Assembly (NCBI RefSeq): GCF_002976435.1
Contig: NZ_PUGF01000017.1
Span: forward strand, 53,067 to 117,066
DNA length: 64,000 nucleotides
From: Solimicrobium silvestre
GTDB taxonomy: Bacteria > Pseudomonadota > Gammaproteobacteria > Burkholderiales > Burkholderiaceae_D
Direction: 5' to 3'
The notes under the pieces were generated by a model. That model saw only the letters and a program-made list of their open reading frames with translations, searched no databases and was not told where the DNA came from. Position numbers and translations under genes: made by a program. This document shows positions 46,297 through 54,972 of the stretch, in pieces (the stretch's first letter is position 1; each line of letters starts with the position of its first letter).

Positions 46297-46417
46297 GTTG
46301 GGCAGATAGGTTTATCTGTCCAGCTTTCTGTGATTGAATAATAAATTCCTTTACTTGGGGGGCGAAGTGTTGGGCTGTTGGCCGAACAAACCGTGCTCTA
46401 AGCCAGGTAGATCGAGG

Positions 46418-46843
46418 TTACATAGAGACACGTCGCCCCTCCGTATTAATCACTTTCTCCCCATCCTCTTTAGTGAATTCTTTTAATTGCGGTAGCGGCA
46501 GAATATCCAGCACCAATTCAGACGGGCGGCATAGTTTAGTTCCGAGTGGCGTTTCGACGATCGGGCGGTTGATCAGAATCGGATGCGCGAGCATGAAGTC
46601 GATTAAGGTAGCATCGGTCAAGTTTGGATCATCCAGATTCAATTCGTCATATGGCGTGCCTTTTTTCCGGAGCAGGTCGCGCACCGGGATATTCATCGCC
46701 GCTATCAGTTCGACTAATTTACTTCTGGACGGAGGGTTAATCAGATATTCAATAATTTCCGGTTCTACGCCGGTATTGCGGATTAGCTCAAGCGTATTAC
46801 GTGAAGTGCCGCATTGTGGATTATGGTAAATCGTGACTGTCAT
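46418..46843 (-). CDS. arsC: Arsenate reductase (glutaredoxin type)
   Basis: A 141-residue protein of the ArsC/Spx fold. The catalytic segment is YHNPQCGTSRNTLELI (Cys11 region) and the C-terminal IVETPLGTKLCRPSELVLDI carries the conserved Arg. It reduces arsenate to arsenite with glutathione and glutaredoxin. It is the last gene of arsR-aqpS-arsC, 24 nt after aqpS. Confidence 0.92.
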   Translation of the reverse strand: MTVTIYHNPQCGTSRNTLELIRNTGVEPEIIEYLINPPSRSKLVELIAAMNIPVRDLLRKKGTPYDELNLDDPNLTDATLIDFMLAHPILINRPIVETPLGTKLCRPSELVLDILPLPQLKEFTKEDGEKVINTEGRRVSM

Positions 46844-46867
46844 GATGATGAGCTTTCTCGAATAATG

Positions 46868-47584
46868 TTAACACTGCTTTTTGGTCAAATCACTGGAAGT
46901 GATCGTTCCGCCATTTGTTGAGTTCTTTGGTGTAGTCGAATAAATCCAGCCAAATAACAACGTCGCTGCAAATGCGCCAAGCAACTGGGCAAGAATAAAT
47001 CCGGGTGTATCGGACGGGCGAATACCAGCAAACGTGTTGGTGGCGGCGCGTGCCAAAGTCACTGCTGGATTGGCAAATGAGGTTGATGAAGTGAACCAGT
47101 AGGCCGCTGTAATGTAAGCTGCAACGGCAAATGGAGTAACGCCAGGGCGGCTGCGCGAACAGCCAATAATTACAGCGATGAGTCCAAAGGTCGCCACGAA
47201 TTCGCTCCACCATTGTGCTGGCCCTGTGCGTATGTGTTCCGACGCAAAGAGCAGCGGCAAGTTAAACATGCCATCCGCCGCAGCGACACCAGCAAAGGCG
47301 CCGATAATCTGGATCGCTATATATGGCGCGACTTCTGTCATTGGTATATTTTTCTGCCAAGCTTCTGAGAGCGTTACAACAGGGTTGAAATGCGCGCCAG
47401 ATATTGGGCCAAACATCAGGATCAATGCGACTAAACCGGCACCTGTAGCAAGCGCATTAGCCAGCAGTGCAACGGCAACATTAGCGCCGGATAATCGTTC
47501 CGCCATAATGCCGGAACCAACCACGACCGCCAGCAACAATGCGGTTCCCAAACCTTCCGCTACTAATCGACGTGTCAGGTTCAT
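46868..47584 (-). CDS. aqpS: Aquaporin/aquaglyceroporin family channel, AqpS-like
   Basis: A 238-residue MIP-family channel with six membrane segments. The two pore boxes are GAHFNPVVTLSEA (first NPA changed to NPV) and SFANPAVTLARAATN. In Sinorhizobium meliloti an aquaglyceroporin (AqpS) between arsR and arsC lets arsenite made by ArsC flow out; the same order here supports that job. It overlaps arsR by 4 nt. Confidence 0.88.
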   Translation of the reverse strand: MNLTRRLVAEGLGTALLLAVVVGSGIMAERLSGANVAVALLANALATGAGLVALILMFGPISGAHFNPVVTLSEAWQKNIPMTEVAPYIAIQIIGAFAGVAAADGMFNLPLLFASEHIRTGPAQWWSEFVATFGLIAVIIGCSRSRPGVTPFAVAAYITAAYWFTSSTSFANPAVTLARAATNTFAGIRPSDTPGFILAQLLGAFAATLLFGWIYSTTPKNSTNGGTITSSDLTKKQC

Positions 47585-47928
47585 TCTGCGACCTCGCTAA
47601 TTTTAGCGCTAGTGCTTTTGGGTGTGCAAACAGGGCTGCAAGGATTGCCGCCGCAGCAGTTTTCGGTGAGAAATCCGATCAAACCATTCATTGTGATGAA
47701 GTTGGCGCTGTAGATAACGAAGCGGCCTTCCTGGCGTGATGTGATCAAATCTGCATACGACATTTCTTTTAAATGGAATGACAAGGACGATGGCGGAACA
47801 CCGACATGTTCACTGATTTTAGTGGCAGCCATACCTTCTGGGCCTGCTTGTACCAGGGCGCGAAACACGGCTAAGCGTGATTCTTGAGCCAGGGCAGCTA
47901 ATGCAGAAATAACATTTTTGGTTTCCAT
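47581..47928 (-). CDS. arsR: ArsR family arsenic-responsive repressor
   Basis: A 115-residue winged-helix repressor: SRLAVFRALVQAGPEGMAAT and VPPSSLSFHLKEMSYADLIT are the HTH region. The usual metal site in the DNA-binding helix (ELCVCD) is missing; instead cysteines C91, C92, C97 and C101 cluster near the C-terminus (ENCCGGNPCSPVC). This resembles the C-terminal As(III) site of the Acidithiobacillus ferrooxidans ArsR type. It should release DNA on binding arsenite and induce aqpS and arsC. Confidence 0.9.
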   Translation of the reverse strand: METKNVISALAALAQESRLAVFRALVQAGPEGMAATKISEHVGVPPSSLSFHLKEMSYADLITSRQEGRFVIYSANFITMNGLIGFLTENCCGGNPCSPVCTPKSTSAKISEVAE

Positions 47929-48293
47929 CGATGTGCTCTCAGTTAATTCAATGATTCGATAATAGTGGAAGTATGGAATAAATTCAAATTAAACTTAAGA
48001 GAAATTGGTATTTTATCTTGGGGTTAATGCTGTCCAGATATGTCAATGACAATAAGACGCCACTCCAGCGCAGGCGGAGCCCAGAGTTGGCACGGTAAAT
48101 TGTTCAATAAGTAATTCGCTGCTGGATGATTTAGTGAGGGGGAAATATCTAGCCGTTAATACCGTTGCAGGCTCTCACGTGCCACTGGATTCACGCCTGC
48201 GCGGGAATGACGTTAATGTATGTTGAGCTTAATTGAATTGAACGGTATTAACTCCTACTGACAATATGAAAACCTTAAATCAATAGCGTGAAG
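47929..48293. other. Intergenic region upstream of the ars operon
   Basis: A 365-nt region. The part next to arsR (47940-48010) is AT-rich and has partly symmetric ATTCAA/TTGAAT-like sequences that could be ArsR sites, but no exact operator was found. The rest, up to the argD stop, shows nothing recognisable. Confidence 0.4.
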
Positions 48294-49496
48294 CTATTCC
48301 GTCGCTTCAATCATTTCCACTTGAATTAAACCAGCTAACAAATTAATCATCTGATCAATTTCAGCATTCGTGACATTCAGAGCAGGCATAAAGCGTAGCA
48401 AATCCGGCTTTGGCGAATTAAGCAGTAAACCAACCGGCTCTAAATTACGCGCGGCTTCCACAATTTTGGAGCCAATCGGCGTACCTAATTTTAAGGCGCG
48501 TAATAAACCTTCACCGCGTTCTCCCTGCAAACCAAAACGATCCGAAAGCGCTTGCAGTTGCTGGCTTAAATAGGCGCTTTTTTCGCGGACAGAAGGCATA
48601 AATTCCGGGCGTAACAATTCCTTAAATACGGCTGCACCAACCGCTGTCATCAGCGGATTTCCGCAGTAAGTTCCGCCTTGGTCACCCGGTACAAAACACG
48701 CTACTTCGGCGCGACATAACAGGGCTGATAACGGTACGCCAGCGCCTATGCCTTTGGCCAAGGTCATTATGTCGGGCTCAATTTGGGCGAGTTGATATGC
48801 GAATAGTTCGCCGCAACGCCCGATACCGGTTTGAACTTCATCCACGATCAATAGAATCTGATGTTTTTCGGTCAGCGCGCGCAACGCTTGCATGAATTCT
48901 CGGCTGGCAGGTAATACACCGCCTTCGCCTTGTACCGGTTCTAACATGACGGCAACCGTGTTGGCGGTGATGCATTGTTCAACTGAGGCGATGTCGTTTA
49001 ATTCGGCCTTAACAAAACCACTGACTTGTGGCGCAAAAATAGTGTCCCAACCGGGTTTGCCCGAGGCGGACATCATCGCTAAGGTGCGGCCGTGAAAGCC
49101 GTGGTCAAAGGTAATAATTTCAAATGCGCCATTTTTGTTGAGCTGGCCCCATTTGCGCGCTAATTTAACCGCGCCTTCATTGGCTTCTGCGCCGCTATTG
49201 GCAAAAAATACTTTATCAAAGCAGGAGTTTTCAACCAGTAAATTGGCGAATTCCAGCATAGGTTGATTATAAAAAGCGGGCGACGGATTAATCAGTTTTT
49301 TTGCTTGTTCTGTCAACGCATCCACTACGCATTGCGGTGAGTGCCCTAAACAATTTACCGCCCAGCCTTGCATGAAATCTAAATACTTTTTGCCATTATG
49401 GTCACTCAACCACATGCCATGACCTTCGGTAAATACAATTTCAGGTCGCGCGGTAATGAACATGAGCGCATCCGTATCAGCCAAATTAAATTCCAT
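48294..49496 (-). CDS. argD: Acetylornithine aminotransferase (class III)
   Basis: A 400-residue PLP enzyme starting [20 protein letters not shown]. Fold and active site are clear: [35 protein letters not shown] and [16 protein letters not shown] with the PLP lysine. It transfers the amino group in arginine synthesis (and possibly succinyl-diaminopimelate). The ATG at 49496 is chosen; a longer frame would translate the upstream terminator hairpin. It lies on the same strand as argF and argG but 6-8 kb away. Confidence 0.82.
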   Translation of the reverse strand: MEFNLADTDALMFITARPEIVFTEGHGMWLSDHNGKKYLDFMQGWAVNCLGHSPQCVVDALTEQAKKLINPSPAFYNQPMLEFANLLVENSCFDKVFFANSGAEANEGAVKLARKWGQLNKNGAFEIITFDHGFHGRTLAMMSASGKPGWDTIFAPQVSGFVKAELNDIASVEQCITANTVAVMLEPVQGEGGVLPASREFMQALRALTEKHQILLIVDEVQTGIGRCGELFAYQLAQIEPDIMTLAKGIGAGVPLSALLCRAEVACFVPGDQGGTYCGNPLMTAVGAAVFKELLRPEFMPSVREKSAYLSQQLQALSDRFGLQGERGEGLLRALKLGTPIGSKIVEAARNLEPVGLLLNSPKPDLLRFMPALNVTNAEIDQMINLLAGLIQVEMIEATE

Positions 49497-49538
49497 ACAA
49501 GCTCCAATCAAAAGAACGGTTAAAAAATAAGACGAAAA

Positions 49539-49567
49539 AAAAGCCACAGGTTGGAGCCTGTGGCTTT
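49539..49567 (-). terminator. Terminator hairpin or attenuator in the argD leader
   Basis: On the minus strand AAGCCACAGG pairs with CCTGTGGCTT around a 5-nt loop and is followed by a T-run. It is 43 nt before the argD start and 168 nt after the upstream same-strand gene, so it either ends that transcript or attenuates argD. Confidence 0.75.
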
Positions 49568-49734
49568 GCATGCGGTTTGAATGTTTATTAACGTTGCGTG
49601 CAACCAGGCTCGATCAGCGGCAAGCTACGTCGAGCACTATTTGATGAGGTAACGTTGATAAAATTTTTCATGGGCAAAGTGTAGATTTATTTGTGCACTG
49701 CGTCAAAACATTTTTTAACGCATAACGTTAAGTG

Positions 49735-50754
49735 TTACGCCAAATCCGCTTCAGAAATAAACGAGTCGGCATAAAACTCTTCAACAGGTAATTTAGCCAA
49801 TGCCACAAAATCACGTTTGGCCGAATCCACTACGATCGGCGCGCCACAGGCGTACACTTGAACGCCGGATAAGTCGCTAAAGTCATCCAATACGGCACGG
49901 TGTACAAAACCGTTGCGGCCAATCCAATTATCTTCCGGTGTTGCGTCTGATACGACCGGTACATAACTGAAATTAGGAATGTTAGCTGCCCAATCCAAAC
50001 AGAGTTGGTGCATGTATAAATCAGCAGGGCGACGGCCACCCCAATACAAAGTCATTGGACGAGTAATTTTTTGTTCTACCACGTATTCGATGATGGCTTT
50101 GATCGGCGCGAAACCGGTACCGGACGCTAATAGCACCATCGGTTTATCGCTATCTTCACGCAGGTAAAAAGTACCTTGAGGTCCTTCAATACGCAAAATA
50201 TCGCGCTCTTTTAACGTGCTAAAAACCTGGTCGGTAAATAAACCGCCCGGCATGTGGCGAATGTGCAGACTGATTTGGTCGCTGGTATGCGCGGCGTTGG
50301 CCATGCTGTAGCTGCGGCGTTTTCCGTCACGTAGCAAAAATTCGATATACTGCCCGGCGTGGTAAACAAATTTTTCGGTGGCAGGCAGTTGCAGGCAAAC
50401 CAGCATCACGTCGTGGGATAATTTTTCTATTTTAGCGATGCGGGTCGGTAGTTTTTTGCTAGCAAATTCACCGGCTTCCACTTCGCGAGCTTCGATCGTT
50501 ACGTCGGATTGTGGTTTGGCGCAGCAAAACAGTGATAAACCCTGTTGTTCTTCCGCCGGCGTCAAGGTTTTTTCCTGATGTTTGTTGAGAACGGTTTGTC
50601 CGGATAAAATTCGTCCCTTACACGCACCGCATGCGCCATTTTTACAGCCATGTGGCAAGACCAGGCCAACACGTAAAGCGGCCGCTAATACAGTTTCATC
50701 AGCGCCGCACTCAAATTGGCGGCCGCTTGGGCTAACAGTTACTTGAAAAGTCAT
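49735..50754 (-). CDS. 2Fe-2S ferredoxin-NAD(P)H reductase (CDP-6-deoxyglucoseen reductase-like)
   Basis: A 339-residue protein. The N-terminal ferredoxin domain has LPHGCKNGACGACKGRIL and FCCAKP; the C-terminal FNR-type part has KRRSYSMANAAHT, LLASGTGFAPIKAIIEY and QVYACGAPIVVD. The start at 50754 follows GCAGGATGAT. Database annotation for this type is often CDP-6-deoxy-delta-3,4-glucoseen reductase, but with no dideoxysugar genes nearby a general electron-transfer role is more likely. Its start is 12 nt from the divergent SDR gene. Confidence 0.85.
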   Translation of the reverse strand: MTFQVTVSPSGRQFECGADETVLAAALRVGLVLPHGCKNGACGACKGRILSGQTVLNKHQEKTLTPAEEQQGLSLFCCAKPQSDVTIEAREVEAGEFASKKLPTRIAKIEKLSHDVMLVCLQLPATEKFVYHAGQYIEFLLRDGKRRSYSMANAAHTSDQISLHIRHMPGGLFTDQVFSTLKERDILRIEGPQGTFYLREDSDKPMVLLASGTGFAPIKAIIEYVVEQKITRPMTLYWGGRRPADLYMHQLCLDWAANIPNFSYVPVVSDATPEDNWIGRNGFVHRAVLDDFSDLSGVQVYACGAPIVVDSAKRDFVALAKLPVEEFYADSFISEADLA

Positions 50755-50766
50755 ATCATCCTGCAC

Positions 50767-51660
50767 ATGAAAAAAAATCAAAAATGTAAAAAAATCGGTC
50801 TGCCACGAGTCTTAATTGTGGGCTGTGGCGACATTGGGATGCGTATTTTACCGCTTTTAGGTGCGCATTTCAGAGTCTTTGCTGTTACTAGCCAAGCGAG
50901 CCGTTGTGAAGAGCTGCGCGCTGCTGGTGCAATTCCCTTGATCGCTAATTTAGATGAGCCCGCAACATTGGCGCGTTTAGCTGGTTTGGCATCATTAATT
51001 ATTTATTTGGCACCGCCGCCGTCAGAAGGTGTAAGTGATACGCGCAGTCGTCATTTGGCTGCGCTTTTATCACGCCGTTGTTGTTTGGTTTATGTCAGCA
51101 CTTCGGGTGTTTATGGTGATTGTGGTGGTGCGTTGATAGCTGAAACACGTACCGTGAAGCCGCATAATTTACGGGCAGTGCGGCGTGTGGATGCGGAACA
51201 GGTTTGGCGGTTGTGGGCGCGGCGTACCGGGTCGGCTTTAAGTATTTTGCGGGTGCCGGGGATTTATGCGGCGGATCGGTTGCCGCTTGAGCGGCTTAAA
51301 AAAGGTTTGCCTGCGTTATTGCCGGAACAGGATGTATTTACTAATCATATTCATGCCGATGATTTGGCGCGTTTGGTGATGCAGGCTTTGTTTTACGGAA
51401 GCCCGAACCGGGTTTATCACGCCGTGGATGACAGTTGTTTGTTGATGGGGGAATACTTTGATTTGGTGGCGGATCGGGTAGGTTTGCCTCGCGTGCCGCG
51501 ATTGGCTCGGGATGAATTGGTGTTGCAGGTTAGTCCGGCGATGTTGTCGTTTATGGGGGAGTCGCGGAGGATGAGTAATTTGCGGATTAAGGGGGAGTTG
51601 GGGTTTAGGTTGCGTTATCCTTCTGTTGTAGATGGCGTGGTGGGGATAGGCGTGGTCTAA
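50767..51660 (+). CDS. NAD-dependent epimerase/SDR family protein (YeeZ-like)
   Basis: A 297-residue Rossmann protein: VLIVGCGDIGMRILPLLGAH at the N-terminus, VYVSTSGVYGDCGG in the middle and ILRVPGIYAADRLPLERLKK later, as in atypical (YeeZ-type) extended SDR proteins. Start at ATG 50767 (MKKNQKCKK) is tentative because no good RBS is seen. The codon use near the 3' end becomes T/G-rich (for example 51490-51650). Function unknown. Confidence 0.8.
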   Translation: MKKNQKCKKIGLPRVLIVGCGDIGMRILPLLGAHFRVFAVTSQASRCEELRAAGAIPLIANLDEPATLARLAGLASLIIYLAPPPSEGVSDTRSRHLAALLSRRCCLVYVSTSGVYGDCGGALIAETRTVKPHNLRAVRRVDAEQVWRLWARRTGSALSILRVPGIYAADRLPLERLKKGLPALLPEQDVFTNHIHADDLARLVMQALFYGSPNRVYHAVDDSCLLMGEYFDLVADRVGLPRVPRLARDELVLQVSPAMLSFMGESRRMSNLRIKGELGFRLRYPSVVDGVVGIGVV

Positions 51661-51664
51661 CTGA

Positions 51665-51702
51665 AAGTCCTACTTGTGTATGATTTTAAGTCCTACTATA
51701 AT
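51665..51702 (+). promoter_or_regulatory. Promoter with flanking direct repeats of the second MazEF pair
   Basis: TTGTGT (51674-51679) and TATAAT (51697-51702) are separated by 17 nt. The 10-nt direct repeat AAGTCCTACT occurs at 51665-51674 and 51688-51697, so the two copies, 23 bp apart, lie just upstream of the -35 and over the spacer up to the -10. This suggests autoregulation by the antitoxin or toxin-antitoxin complex. Confidence 0.6.
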
Positions 51703-51741
51703 AAAACTTATGGTGAAACTTATGAAGCGTATGGAGGTGTT

Positions 51742-51990
51742 ATGTTGCAAACGTTAAGACGCGCAGGTGGTTCACTTGTCATGACAGTGCCAAAGGCATT
51801 CATTGAACAAAACAATCTTCAAGATGGTTCGCAGGTGGAGCTTTCTTTAGAAGGACATCGTATGACGATTGATGCTCCAACAAAGCGTCGATATAAGCTT
51901 GATGCATTGTTGGCTGAAATGCCTGCTGGAAAACTTCCGATGGTTGAAGGGTGGGATGATATGAAACCAGCCGGATTGGAAGTTTTGTAA
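51742..51990 (+). CDS. AbrB/MazE-type antitoxin (second pair)
   Basis: An 82-residue antitoxin starting MLQTLRRAGGSLVMTVP, with GGAGG 4 nt upstream. The C-terminal tail RRYKLDALLAEMPAG and its end MKPAGLEVL match the toxin-binding end of ChpS-like antitoxins. It overlaps the toxin gene by 1 nt (TAATG). It differs from the antitoxin at 33.3 kb and has different operator sequences. Confidence 0.85.
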   Translation: MLQTLRRAGGSLVMTVPKAFIEQNNLQDGSQVELSLEGHRMTIDAPTKRRYKLDALLAEMPAGKLPMVEGWDDMKPAGLEVL

Positions 51991-52340
51991 TGGCGGCTTA
52001 TATTCCTAGTCGAGGTGATATTGTTCACTTGCAATTTGACCCCGCTTCAGGTCAAGAAATGAAGGGAGCTCATTTTGGATTGGTCATCAGTCAAAAGGCG
52101 TTCAATGCACGTGGCTTGGCGATGATTTGCCCTATATCGCAAGGTGCAGCAGCGTCAGCAAGAACGCATGGCACAGTGGTTACTTTGATGGGATTAGGAG
52201 TTGATACACAAGGCGCTGTTCATTGCCATCAAATCAAGTCGCTTGATTGGGCGCTGCGCAAGGCGAAGTTTAAAGAGAAAGTGACACGGGATATTGTCGA
52301 TGATGTTGCGGCGCGCGTTGAAGCAATTATTTTTGAATGA
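51990..52340 (+). CDS. PemK/MazF-family toxin (second pair)
   Basis: A 116-residue PemK/MazF fold protein: PSRGDIVHLQFDPASGQEMK, LAMICPISQGAAASARTHG and QGAVHCHQIKSLDW. In the MazF active-site loop the usual Arg-Pro segment reads KGAHFGLVIS and the Thr is Ser (CPISQG), so the catalytic Arg seen in the first toxin is absent at that position. It may be a different subfamily with altered chemistry or be weakly active. Confidence 0.85.
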   Translation: MAAYIPSRGDIVHLQFDPASGQEMKGAHFGLVISQKAFNARGLAMICPISQGAAASARTHGTVVTLMGLGVDTQGAVHCHQIKSLDWALRKAKFKEKVTRDIVDDVAARVEAIIFE

Positions 52341-52427
52341 AGTGTCGGAACACGTGCGGGTGAGTACGGCAATGTACACACCCGTTACGGTCAAAGCCAA
52401 TTGTAATTTTTTCTGAGATCCAGGTTT

Positions 52428-52919
52428 TTAATCCCTGAAATTATTAAATTCCAACGGCAAATCTTTAATTTCTTTTTTAAGCATCGCCATTGCGTCTTGC
52501 AGATCGTCGCGTTTTGCGCCTGTTACGCGAACAGCGTCGCCTTGGATGCTGGCTTGGACTTTTAATTTGCTGTCTTTGATTACTTTAACGATCTTTTTAG
52601 CGTCGTCGCTTTCAATACCGTTTTTGATTTTGATGACTTGCTTGACTTTGTCGCCACCAATTTTGTCTATTTTGCCCATGTCAAGAAAACGCACGTCTAC
52701 TTTACGTTTTCCCATTGTTTGGGTCAGTTCTATGATGATTTGTTCAAGATGAAAGTCGGAATCGCCAAATACGATGACTTCGCGTTCTTTTTCTTTAAGT
52801 TCGATCTTGGCGCTTGTTCCTTTGAGGTCGAAGCGATTGGTGATTACTTTGTTTGATTGCGTAACTGCATTTTTTACTTCTTCCATACTGGCTTCAGAAA
52901 CAGTGTCAAATGAGGGCAT
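52428..52919 (-). CDS. yajQ: YajQ family cyclic-di-GMP/nucleotide-binding protein
   Basis: A 163-residue protein with the two ferredoxin-like domains of Yaj[35 protein letters not shown] and [20 protein letters not shown]. YajQ-type proteins bind c-di-GMP in Xanthomonas. AAAGGAT precedes the start. It is convergent with the second MazEF pair. Confidence 0.93.
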   Translation of the reverse strand: MPSFDTVSEASMEEVKNAVTQSNKVITNRFDLKGTSAKIELKEKEREVIVFGDSDFHLEQIIIELTQTMGKRKVDVRFLDMGKIDKIGGDKVKQVIKIKNGIESDDAKKIVKVIKDSKLKVQASIQGDAVRVTGAKRDDLQDAMAMLKKEIKDLPLEFNNFRD

Positions 52920-52984
52920 GGCTTATCCTTTGTGAAAGTGCTATCAACAGAAGCGCTATTTTAACCGAGAATTTTCATTAGGAC

Positions 52985-53099
52985 GTAGCCGAGGGCCTTC
53001 TTTTTAGGTCGTCTGGCAAGGCGCGCCGACGATGCGGCCTATATGCCGCAAGGAGAAGTAACGCAGTCCAGGCGGCATAAAAAGGAGGCAATTGGCTAT
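52985..53099. repeat. Imperfect palindromic element between yajQ and murB
   Basis: Outer arms GTAGCC/GGCTAT, main arms GCCTTCTTTTTA (52995-53006) and TAAAAAGGAGGC (53078-53089; 11 of 12 pair) and inner arms TGCGGC (53033-53038)/GCCGCA (53045-53050) fold into one long branched hairpin. It fills most of the 331-nt gap between two divergent housekeeping genes. Confidence 0.55.
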
Positions 53100-53250
53100 G
53101 TAGCGTTGTGTGCAAGCGATGAGCGTGTTTTTTGTCGGAAGGTTAATGTTTATCATCATCTACACGAAGTAGTAGCGACCTAATGGAAAATCTCGGTTTA
53201 ACGTAACAGCAGGGCGCAATACTAGCTTATCCAGTTTATAATCCTGCGCT

Positions 53251-54273
53251 ATGTCTTCTAGCCTACACCTCCAATCTGCCGTTTCTTTACAATCTTTCAC
53301 TACTTTTGGGATTGCGGCTTCTGCCCGTCATTATTTACGCGTGAATGAGTTATCTCAATTGCAGCAAATTAGCTTGCTTCCCGAATTAGCGGGTTTGCCG
53401 CGTTTGATTTTGGGAGGAGGTAGTAATTTGATCCTGACCCAAGACTTTCCTGGCGTGGTCGTGCATATGGCTTTGGAAGGGCGTGAATGTGTTTCTGAAG
53501 ATGCTCAATTTGTTTATGTGCGGGCTGCTGCCGGAGAGGTTTGGCATGATTTTGTGCAATGGACATTGGCGCAAGGTTGGGGTGGATTAGAGAATTTATC
53601 GTTAATACCGGGCAGTGTCGGTGCCGCGCCGATTCAAAATATCGGCGCTTATGGCGTTGAGATTAAAGACTATTTTCATTCCTTAAGCTGGCTGGAATTC
53701 GCCAGCGGGAAAATACATACCTTCACACTAGCAGAGTGCCAGTTCGCTTACCGTGACAGCGTGTTTAAACATGCTTTGCGCGACCAAGGTGTGATTCTGG
53801 ATGTGACCTTCGCGTTAGCCAAGCAATGGCAGGCCAAGCTCGGTTACGGCGACGTTGCGCAAGCTTTGCAGGGAATTAAGTCGCCAACGCCGAAGCAAGT
53901 CAGTAATGCGATTTGTGCGATCCGTTTAAGCAAATTGCCGGACCCTAGTGTGATTGGAAACGCCGGTAGCTTTTTTAAAAATCCGCTTGTGTCCGTCGAA
54001 TTTCGGAATGCATTAATCGCGCGTTGCCCGGGTTTAGTCAGTTATCTGCAAACTGACGGTCAGTACAAACTAGCCGCTGGTTGGTTGATTGAGCAAGCCG
54101 GTTGGAAAGGGCGGGCTCTAGGAAAAGTTGCTGTATATGCAAAACAGGCGCTGGTATTAGTGAATTTGGGCGGCGCAACGGGCGCTGAAGTTGTGGCACT
54201 AGCGCAGGCTATTCAGGCGGATGTGATGCAAAAGTTTGGTGTGCAGTTAGAAGTTGAGCCAGTGTTTGTATAG
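53251..54273 (+). CDS. murB: UDP-N-acetylenolpyruvoylglucosamine reductase
   Basis: A 340-residue type I MurB. FAD-binding features are RLILGGGSNLILTQDF, LSLIPGSVGAAPIQNIGAYG and the active-site IGNAGSFFKNPLV. It reduces the enolpyruvyl group in the second committed step of peptidoglycan precursor synthesis. The ATG at 53251 lacks a strong RBS. Confidence 0.95.
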   Translation: MSSSLHLQSAVSLQSFTTFGIAASARHYLRVNELSQLQQISLLPELAGLPRLILGGGSNLILTQDFPGVVVHMALEGRECVSEDAQFVYVRAAAGEVWHDFVQWTLAQGWGGLENLSLIPGSVGAAPIQNIGAYGVEIKDYFHSLSWLEFASGKIHTFTLAECQFAYRDSVFKHALRDQGVILDVTFALAKQWQAKLGYGDVAQALQGIKSPTPKQVSNAICAIRLSKLPDPSVIGNAGSFFKNPLVSVEFRNALIARCPGLVSYLQTDGQYKLAAGWLIEQAGWKGRALGKVAVYAKQALVLVNLGGATGAEVVALAQAIQADVMQKFGVQLEVEPVFV

Positions 54274-54353
54274 TGTTTTAGCCTGAAAATCCGCGTAAAA
54301 AATGCAAAAATAGGGTGTTTTCATATCTAAAGTATTCTGAAAAGTTGATTTAA

Positions 54354-54387
54354 AAAAGGCCGGAGTTTAATCAAACTCCGGCCTTTT
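54354..54387. terminator. Bidirectional terminator between murB and the Spy-like gene
   Basis: AAAAGGCCGGAGTTT and AAACTCCGGCCTTTT form a perfect 15-bp stem with a 4-nt loop, flanked by A- and T-rich ends. It can stop transcription from both convergent genes. Confidence 0.88.
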
Positions 54388-54408
54388 ACTTTAAATCAAC
54401 AGCGCTAA

Positions 54409-54972
54409 TTATTGCTTTGTCGCTGCTGCTGGCGCTTGATCCACTTTATGTTCCCCTTGTGGAACACCGTGATGGTGGTGCCAATGATGATGATGGTGGT
54501 GGTGACGGTGCTTCATAAAACGTGCTACATGCTTATCCATCGTTACTTGCTGCTCAGGTGTCAGTACAGCATAAAACGCTTTCAATGAAGTCAGCAGTGT
54601 TTGCATTTGAGCCTGATGTTTTTGCATCATTGCCAAGTGTTTTTCCAGGCGTTCTGGCGCAGACATTTTTTCCATATCGGCATGTGCTGGCATTTCATGA
54701 CGTTGCGCCATCATTGCGTCTCGTTGTTGATGCAGGCTTTCAGTGAACGTTTTCCAGGCGGGTTCTTGTGCCGCAGTGATTTTCAACGAATCGTGCAATT
54801 TAGCTTCATGCATAGCTTGGAATTTAGCCATTTGTGCATGGCGACATTCTTCTTTGTTTGCCTGATCTTTACAGCTATTCCATTGATGCTCTTGCGCGCC
54901 TGCCAGTAGCGCAAAAGAAGCCAGGCCGATTGCGGCACAAGCATGAACCAATCGTTGTTTCATGTTGCTCAT
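54409..54972 (-). CDS. Spy/CpxP-like periplasmic protein with His-rich tail
   Basis: A 187-residue protein starting MSNMKQRLVHACAAIGL at 54972 after AAGGAGA; a signal peptide is cleaved near LAGAQ. The body is helical, with PAWKTFTESLHQQRDAM and the LTxxQ motif in YAVLTPEQQVTM, as in Spy/CpxP chaperones. The C-terminus has HRHHHHHHHWHHHHG, which should bind Ni, Zn or Cu. Two cysteines near residue 35-50 (SCKDQANKEEC) may form a disulfide. Likely an envelope stress or metal-binding protein. Confidence 0.82.
   Translation of the reverse strand: MSNMKQRLVHACAAIGLASFALLAGAQEHQWNSCKDQANKEECRHAQMAKFQAMHEAKLHDSLKITAAQEPAWKTFTESLHQQRDAMMAQRHEMPAHADMEKMSAPERLEKHLAMMQKHQAQMQTLLTSLKAFYAVLTPEQQVTMDKHVARFMKHRHHHHHHHWHHHHGVPQGEHKVDQAPAAATKQ

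Noticed and set aside
49497..49571. Longer argD start adding 25 residues
   Set aside because: The added part would be translated from a terminator hairpin; the ATG at 49496 gives the usual family N-terminus.
51990..52340. Second MazF-like toxin called a pseudogene
   Set aside because: The frame is intact, coupled to its antitoxin and has a promoter; the altered active-site loop may be normal for its subfamily.
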